Below, in pieces: positions 6,795 through 10,202 of a DNA stretch of 10,202 bases; position 1 is the stretch's first letter; each line of letters begins with the position of its first letter. Source of the DNA: Candidatus Thorarchaeota archaeon MP11T_1 (GTDB lineage Archaea; Asgardarchaeota; Thorarchaeia; Thorarchaeales; Thorarchaeaceae); NCBI GenBank assembly GCA_002825515.1, contig PJET01000065.1, positions 1 to 10,202 of the forward strand, given 5' to 3'. A program made the position numbers and the translations under genes. Below the pieces are notes generated by a model, which saw only the letters and a program-made list of their open reading frames with translations, was not told where the DNA came from and searched no databases.

Positions 6795-7651
6795 GGGCCA
6801 ACAATGAAGCCTTCTGATATCATCTCTAGGAGAACATCTGAAAGAGAGATTAGTTTCTCAAGATCTATAGTGCGAAGCTTCTCTGATCCATCTAGATAGT
6901 TTTCTGTCCTTTTCAAAACTTCCTGAATCAGTTCTGAGTCAAAACCGAGGTTACGGAACCAGATTCGCAAAGCCCTCCGGACGTTCTTGTTGGGATATGG
7001 ATAGATGCCTCCAATCATCCAATTGAATATCGACTCGTCTTTCGCGAATAATCCCTCTTTCCGTGGAATGATTTTGACAACTATTGAGTCAACAGCAGGT
7101 ACAGGATAGAACATGTCTGCTGACACATCCATCAACAACTCTACTTGAGCTTGATATCTCACATTTATAGTCAAACGCGAGTACTCTGAGGTACCCGGTT
7201 CTGCAACCAATCGTGTTGCGAACTCTTTTTGATACATCAATACAGCACTCTCGAACTCAAGTTCTTTCAAGAGGCGAAATGTAACCTCTGATGAGATGCT
7301 ATAAGGAAGGTTCGCAATCACTTTGTTAACATCAGGAAAATCAACTTTCAGTGCATCCCCCTCTATGATATGGACATTGTCTAATCCTTCTGTTACGTCG
7401 CGTAGTGCTCTAACAAGCCTAGGATCCACTTCAACAACATAAATAGCTCCTGCCTCAGCAGCAATCCAACGTGTCAGCATGCCTAGACCCCCACCAATCT
7501 CAAGAACACTGTCTCGAGATGAAACTTCAGCTAACCTGACAATCTCTCTTGCAATACTGTGACTATTGAGAAAACTCTGCCCAAGTTTCTTCCTTGGTTG
7601 CACCTTGTACTTGTTTAGAAGGACACGAATCTCGTCTGACAGATACCTCAC
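6791..7651 (-). CDS. ksgA: 16S rRNA dimethyladenosine methyltransferase KsgA/Dim1
   Basis: 286 aa from a GTG at 7651. Diagnostic elements are KKLGQSFL (21-28), SAM motif I LEIGGGLGMLT (50-60), acidic VVEVD (72-76), GDAL (98-101), the target-adenine motif NLPY (114-117) and YPVPAVDS with a following helical C-terminal domain. The enzyme makes N6,N6-dimethyladenosine at the two adjacent adenines of the 3'-terminal 16S rRNA helix during small-subunit maturation. The gene begins 12 bp after DUF655 and overlaps the HemK-like gene by 4 bp, so the three are probably one operon. No good ribosome-binding site precedes the GTG; another in-frame GTG at codon 17, just before QPRKKLGQ, is possible. Identity is secure; the start is not. 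Confidence 0.96.
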   Translation of the reverse strand: MRYLSDEIRVLLNKYKVQPRKKLGQSFLNSHSIAREIVRLAEVSSRDSVLEIGGGLGMLTRWIAAEAGAIYVVEVDPRLVRALRDVTEGLDNVHIIEGDALKVDFPDVNKVIANLPYSISSEVTFRLLKELEFESAVLMYQKEFATRLVAEPGTSEYSRLTINVRYQAQVELLMDVSADMFYPVPAVDSIVVKIIPRKEGLFAKDESIFNWMIGGIYPYPNKNVRRALRIWFRNLGFDSELIQEVLKRTENYLDGSEKLRTIDLEKLISLSDVLLEMISEGFIVGP

Positions 7652-7663
7652 CTGGGTCGTCTT

Positions 7664-8278
7664 TTATCGCCTTGGAGGACGGTCACGATGATCGCGTTCA
7701 TTTTCATCACGTTTTGGGGGTCGTACAAACAGCCAGCGTTTGACATCCTCTTTCAGCTCATCAATTATTCGGGCTGTGATGACCTTCTTAGGATTCTGTA
7801 GTTTTGTTCGAGATGCTATATCATCAAAGCTCTTGAACGGTTCTCGTTTCCGTTCCTCAAGAATAGCCCACATGAGTGTCTGTCCAATTCCAGGAAGAAG
7901 TTGCAGAGAATGCATCCTTGTGGTTATTGGACTGGCTTCATTGAAGAATTGGACATACTTGTGCTCATGTTTTGTCACGATAATTTCAACTACAAGAGAT
8001 AGTTCTGCAACACTCTCTGGAACAAGGTCCTCGTAGAATATTCTTCTCTTAACATGGTCTATCTTGCTCTGAGAATTTCGAGTAATTGACACTCGCTCTT
8101 GAGGATGCGGTTTGACTCCTTTTTGAGGAATCATTTCAAGTAACGTGAAATAGGCCTCTCCAATGCCCTGGACTATAGTTTCTCCTCGAGGCCGAGAGTC
8201 GCGGAGAAATTCCTTTGGAGGGACGACTGACAGGATATACGCATGCGTCTCAAACATCCTGTTCTGAGGTCCTTCCAT
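7664..8278 (-). CDS. DUF655 family protein with helix-hairpin-helix, probable nucleic-acid binding
   Basis: 204 aa. The N-terminal half (FETHAYILSVVPP onward) looks like a compact beta-rich domain typical of this archaeal family. A helix-hairpin-helix follows with LLPGIGQ at 127-133 and EREPF-like KREPFKSFDDI after it. The C-terminus (about 186-204) is highly charged, with repeated Arg and Asp and no hydrophobic content, and is probably disordered. A helix-hairpin-helix binds the nucleic-acid backbone without sequence specificity; the cellular role is unknown. The family is commonly found between rpoF and ksgA, as here, which suggests a part in rRNA processing or ribosome assembly, but that is inference. 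AGGAGTG (plus 8286-8292) with a 7-nt spacer supports the ATG at 8278. It appears to be the first gene of the DUF655-ksgA-hemK cluster. Confidence 0.88.
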   Translation of the reverse strand: MEGPQNRMFETHAYILSVVPPKEFLRDSRPRGETIVQGIGEAYFTLLEMIPQKGVKPHPQERVSITRNSQSKIDHVKRRIFYEDLVPESVAELSLVVEIIVTKHEHKYVQFFNEASPITTRMHSLQLLPGIGQTLMWAILEERKREPFKSFDDIASRTKLQNPKKVITARIIDELKEDVKRWLFVRPPKRDENERDHRDRPPRR

Positions 8279-8326
8279 TTGTTAACACTCCTGTCTCTAC
8301 TAGGGCACATTGTGAAACTGTTGGAC

Positions 8327-8349
8327 CCGATTGGATAAAAACTAATCGG
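8327..8349. promoter_or_regulatory. inverted repeat around a TATA-like sequence upstream of the DUF655 gene
   Basis: CCGATT and AATCGG are perfect 6-bp arms separated by 11 nt that include GATAAAAA. On the minus strand the core reads TTTTTATC, a possible TATA box about 60 nt before the DUF655 ATG. The 109-bp gap between rpoF and DUF655 holds little else. The CCGA...TCGG frame is similar to the one at 2060-2077, but the arm spacing differs by 5 nt. Confidence 0.35.
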
Positions 8350-8387
8350 ACTAAGAAACCCTCTGCGCCAATTAGAACTAGAGAAAA

Positions 8388-8723
8388 CTATGACCTGTTC
8401 TTAATAATGAGGTCTACAATCTCAATCATTTGATCCTCTGTGAGGCTAGTTGTACGAGAAGAGAGAATTGACTTGAGTTCTTCAATAGTAATTGGAGATA
8501 TATTCACTATCTGGACCGCCTGTGATCTGGTCAAATCATAACTCTTGATTAACTTATCAACAACCTTGATTGATATAGCTGGTGCCATCCTTGAAAATGA
8601 GCTAGCATGCTCGAGAGTAATTGATTGCTGGAAAGAAAGTTCTCCCTCTTTTCCTCTTTGGGTTAGTAGCTTCTTGACCTGGGGAAGGGTTACTTCCTCC
8701 TCACTAATAATCTCCTTTGGCAT
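8388..8723 (-). CDS. rpoF: DNA-directed RNA polymerase subunit F (Rpb4 homologue)
   Basis: 111 aa from the ATG at 8723 (MPKEIISEEEVTLPQVKKLL). The open frame extends 24 codons upstream to a TTG at 8795, but that would overlap the L21e gene by 62 nt, and the family normally begins shortly before the VTLPQVK-like segment, so the ATG is preferred. The C-terminal HRDC-like helical domain is clear: LTRSQAVQIVNISPITIEELKSIL and LTEDQMIEIVDLI. With subunit E (Rpb7) it forms the stalk of archaeal RNA polymerase, binding emerging RNA and aiding initiation and termination. It starts 10 nt after the L21e stop, so the two genes are surely cotranscribed. The gene ends 109 bp before DUF655. Confidence 0.92.
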   Translation of the reverse strand: MPKEIISEEEVTLPQVKKLLTQRGKEGELSFQQSITLEHASSFSRMAPAISIKVVDKLIKSYDLTRSQAVQIVNISPITIEELKSILSSRTTSLTEDQMIEIVDLIIKNRS

Positions 8724-8733
8724 TTCTGACCAC

Positions 8734-9030
8734 TCAACCTCTACTGGGTCGGAGATGCTCGCGTCTGATAATAAGTGTCTTTGTAGCCTTACCAAGTCCT
8801 ACATCAACTTCCACCGCTCGCCCTCTCAAGCCTGTAACGACTCCAGTTTTACCATGATATCTGCGATGTGGCATACCTTTGTGAAAGCCAGGATCAATGA
8901 CAATATCAACATTCTGGCCTTCCTCATAATCAATCACCACTCTACTAGGTGAGTTGAGTCCACGCTGTCGTACTCTCTTGCTCATCAAACTGCGTGTTCG
9001 GGCTCTGTAGCCATGACTCTTTTTGACCAT
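8734..9030 (-). CDS. rpl21e: 50S ribosomal protein L21e
   Basis: 98 aa from the ATG at 9030 (MVKKSHGYRARTRSLMSKRVRQRG). This is the usual archaeal length; a GTGAT ribosome-binding site with a 5-nt spacer precedes it, and the 16 codons that could be added upstream do not look like the family. Typical features are the basic N-terminus, VVIDYEEGQNVDIVIDPGFHKGMPHRRYHGKTGVV and the C-terminal IIRREHLRP. L21e is an archaeal/eukaryotic large-subunit protein with an SH3-like barrel that contacts 23S and 5S rRNA. It lies between pus10 and rpoF, a common archaeal order. A 125-bp gap containing an inverted repeat precedes it. Confidence 0.96.
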   Translation of the reverse strand: MVKKSHGYRARTRSLMSKRVRQRGLNSPSRVVIDYEEGQNVDIVIDPGFHKGMPHRRYHGKTGVVTGLRGRAVEVDVGLGKATKTLIIRREHLRPSRG

Positions 9031-9054
9031 TGATATCACTCGCAATAGTTCAAT

Positions 9055-9093
9055 ACTCGAAATGTGTGAAGATAGCAAAACTCACACCCGAGT
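9055..9093 (-). other. potential stem-loop in the L21e leader
   Basis: On the plus strand ACTCG (9055-9059) and GTGTGA (9064-9069) pair with TCACAC (9082-9087) and CGAGT (9089-9093). The result is a 6-bp stem with a 12-nt loop, extended by 5 bp through an asymmetric internal loop. It ends 24 nt before the L21e ATG. CTTAAG near 9119-9124 is the only TATA-like sequence upstream and would start a transcript close to the base of the stem. It could be a ribosomal-protein leader or a protein-binding site; the role is inferred. Confidence 0.35.
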
Positions 9094-9155
9094 TCCAGCA
9101 AGACCTCTTGGGTCAACACTTAAGGATTTCGCAACAGCTACTGGAAAATTCACAG

Positions 9156-10202
9156 CTAAGAAGTGTTTCCATAGATTGCTATTACATCCAATTTCTTACA
9201 AACACAGTCAATACCTAGCACACTTGCGATCGAGGGATTAGTTCTACCATCATCTCCAGAAATCAATTCTTTCACGTAAGTTCCACCCTGCACTTTGAAG
9301 AATGCCTCTAGCGTCTTACCTGAATGTTTCTTGAATTGAATTTCATGAATCCTTTTTTTACGAACTAGATCGCTCCTACGATGTGAAACACGAACAGGTG
9401 TTCTCTGTTCAATTTCAACACCTGAGAATACGTTTTCCACTCTTTGTATATCCGACTTGTTTACAACCTTTTCAGTTTCGATTATTGCTGTGTACTCTTT
9501 GATGTTTGAAGATGCATCCTCTTTGAGCTTTTGAGAATGTTCTCTGTCGGTGAGCTGAAGGTCTTTTACCTCAATCCGTTTCTTGGCTTCTCTGTTGATT
9601 GTCTTCATTAAGGCTTTCAAGTCAGGGGTTCGTGTCTGAGGTTCAGAAACCTCAATGACAAAAGGTCTACCCTCGCCCAACATGAGTACGTCGACATCCT
9701 CTCTACCTGCTGCATGAAACTTGAACCTCGTACCTCTAGCCAATCTCTGTGTTACAACACCAACATACTCTGATATAGAATCAGGATATCTTCTTCCAGT
9801 TCCCTTACATTTATCGCAACCCTTGCCCTTACACTCCTTACAGTCCCATCTACTCTGAGGAATCCCCCTCACTAGTTTACGATATCTTCCGTAGATGAAA
9901 ATCGGATTAATCTGCAATCGGACTTCATCGTCAACCATGTCATAAAGAAACACAAGATGGGGCTTTTCAAAATCCACTTCTTTCCCTAGAATGTCGTGAA
10001 TCTGTTTACCAAGCTCCCGACTAAAATCAGACTTCAATGCTTCAGCATGGAGGAGTGAATGCTCTGCTCTTAGCTCATCCTGTTTCTCATCAAGAAAAGA
10101 AACTGCCACTGTTCCAACCAAGAAGGTATCAAACTCTATCTCTTTGACCAGTTTCGTTGCGCTTCTAGCAATTGTGTCCACCCTATCAAAAATCGAATGC
10201 CC
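9156..10202 (-). CDS. pus10: tRNA pseudouridine synthase Pus10, 5' end outside window
   Basis: The frame is open to the right edge. The 7 codons before the GTG at 10181 (GHSIFDR) continue the family's N-terminal region, so the GTG is internal and the gene is truncated by the window, lacking much of the N-terminal THUMP-containing part. Numbered from that GTG: FDTFLVGT 17-24; NPIFIYGRYRKLVRGIPQSRW about 92-112; a four-cysteine element CKECKGKGCDKCKGTG (114-129); the catalytic motif GREDVDV (159-165) with its Asp; GRPFVIEV 171-178; and the C-terminal GGTYVKELISGDDGRTNPS. Archaeal Pus10 makes pseudouridine 54 and 55 in the tRNA T-arm. It lies 125 bp before L21e, a common archaeal neighbourhood. 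Nothing appears broken in the visible part. Confidence 0.95.
   Translation of the reverse strand, partial: GHSIFDRVDTIARSATKLVKEIEFDTFLVGTVAVSFLDEKQDELRAEHSLLHAEALKSDFSRELGKQIHDILGKEVDFEKPHLVFLYDMVDDEVRLQINPIFIYGRYRKLVRGIPQSRWDCKECKGKGCDKCKGTGRRYPDSISEYVGVVTQRLARGTRFKFHAAGREDVDVLMLGEGRPFVIEVSEPQTRTPDLKALMKTINREAKKRIEVKDLQLTDREHSQKLKEDASSNIKEYTAIIETEKVVNKSDIQRVENVFSGVEIEQRTPVRVSHRRSDLVRKKRIHEIQFKKHSGKTLEAFFKVQGGTYVKELISGDDGRTNPSIASVLGIDCVCKKLDVIAIYGNTS

Noticed and set aside
9031..9078. Sixteen-codon N-terminal extension of L21e
   Set aside because: The family begins at MVKKSHGYRARTR, and the GTGAT ribosome-binding site lies just before that ATG.
10179..10181. GTG as the true start of pus10
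   Set aside because: The frame stays open to the window edge and the residues before it fit the family, so the gene continues outside.
1..10202. Defence island, mobile element or CRISPR array
   Set aside because: All genes but the helicase and sepF are core archaeal housekeeping genes in conserved order; no repeats, transposase, integrase or cas-like protein is visible.

Overview
The window is a block of archaeal chromosome made almost entirely of information-processing and protein quality-control genes. The archaeal assignment rests on ribosomal protein L21e, RNA polymerase subunit F (Rpb4), archaeal-type Pus10, a DUF655 protein, the KH/beta-CASP nuclease aCPSF1 (FttA), a 20S proteasome beta subunit and an archaeal SepF. 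SepF points to a lineage that divides with FtsZ. Moderate AT richness and a lysine-rich tail on the FKBP would fit an Asgard archaeon (for example Thorarchaeota-like) or a mesophilic euryarchaeote. The sequence alone does not decide this. I see no tRNA or rRNA genes, CRISPR arrays, insertion sequences, attachment sites or replication origin.

Layout. (1) 1-2014, minus strand: a Ski2/Hel308-like helicase with an N-terminal winged-helix domain; its C-terminus lies beyond the left edge. (2) 2015-2125: divergent promoter region with a TATA-like core inside a perfect inverted repeat. (3) 2126-2527, plus strand: SepF, the only plus-strand gene. It converges on the next gene with 4 bp between stop codons. 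(4) 2532-4448, minus: aCPSF1. (5) 4574-5227, minus: proteasome beta subunit (psmB directly upstream of aCPSF1 is an order I recall from other archaea). (6) 5321-6118, minus: two-domain FKBP-type prolyl isomerase with a lysine-rich tail. (7) 6186-8278, minus: a tight DUF655-KsgA-HemK/PrmC cluster (12-bp gap, then a 4-bp ATGA overlap). (8) 8388-10202, minus: RpoF, L21e and Pus10, with Pus10 cut by the right edge. Transcription of this minus-strand block runs from right to left.

The genes cover RNA modification (Pus10 on tRNA, KsgA on 16S rRNA), release-factor methylation (HemK/PrmC), ribosome and RNA polymerase structure (L21e, RpoF), transcription termination (aCPSF1), folding (FKBP) and degradation (proteasome). 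No intergenic stretch exceeds 130 bp.

I found no clear new defence or mobile system. The most unusual items are the helicase, whose motifs II, III and VI depart from the Ski2/Hel308 consensus while Walker A and the fold are kept; the symmetrical element over the shared helicase/sepF promoter; the sepF 3' hairpin that lies inside the last codons of the termination-factor gene; and a possible structured leader before L21e.
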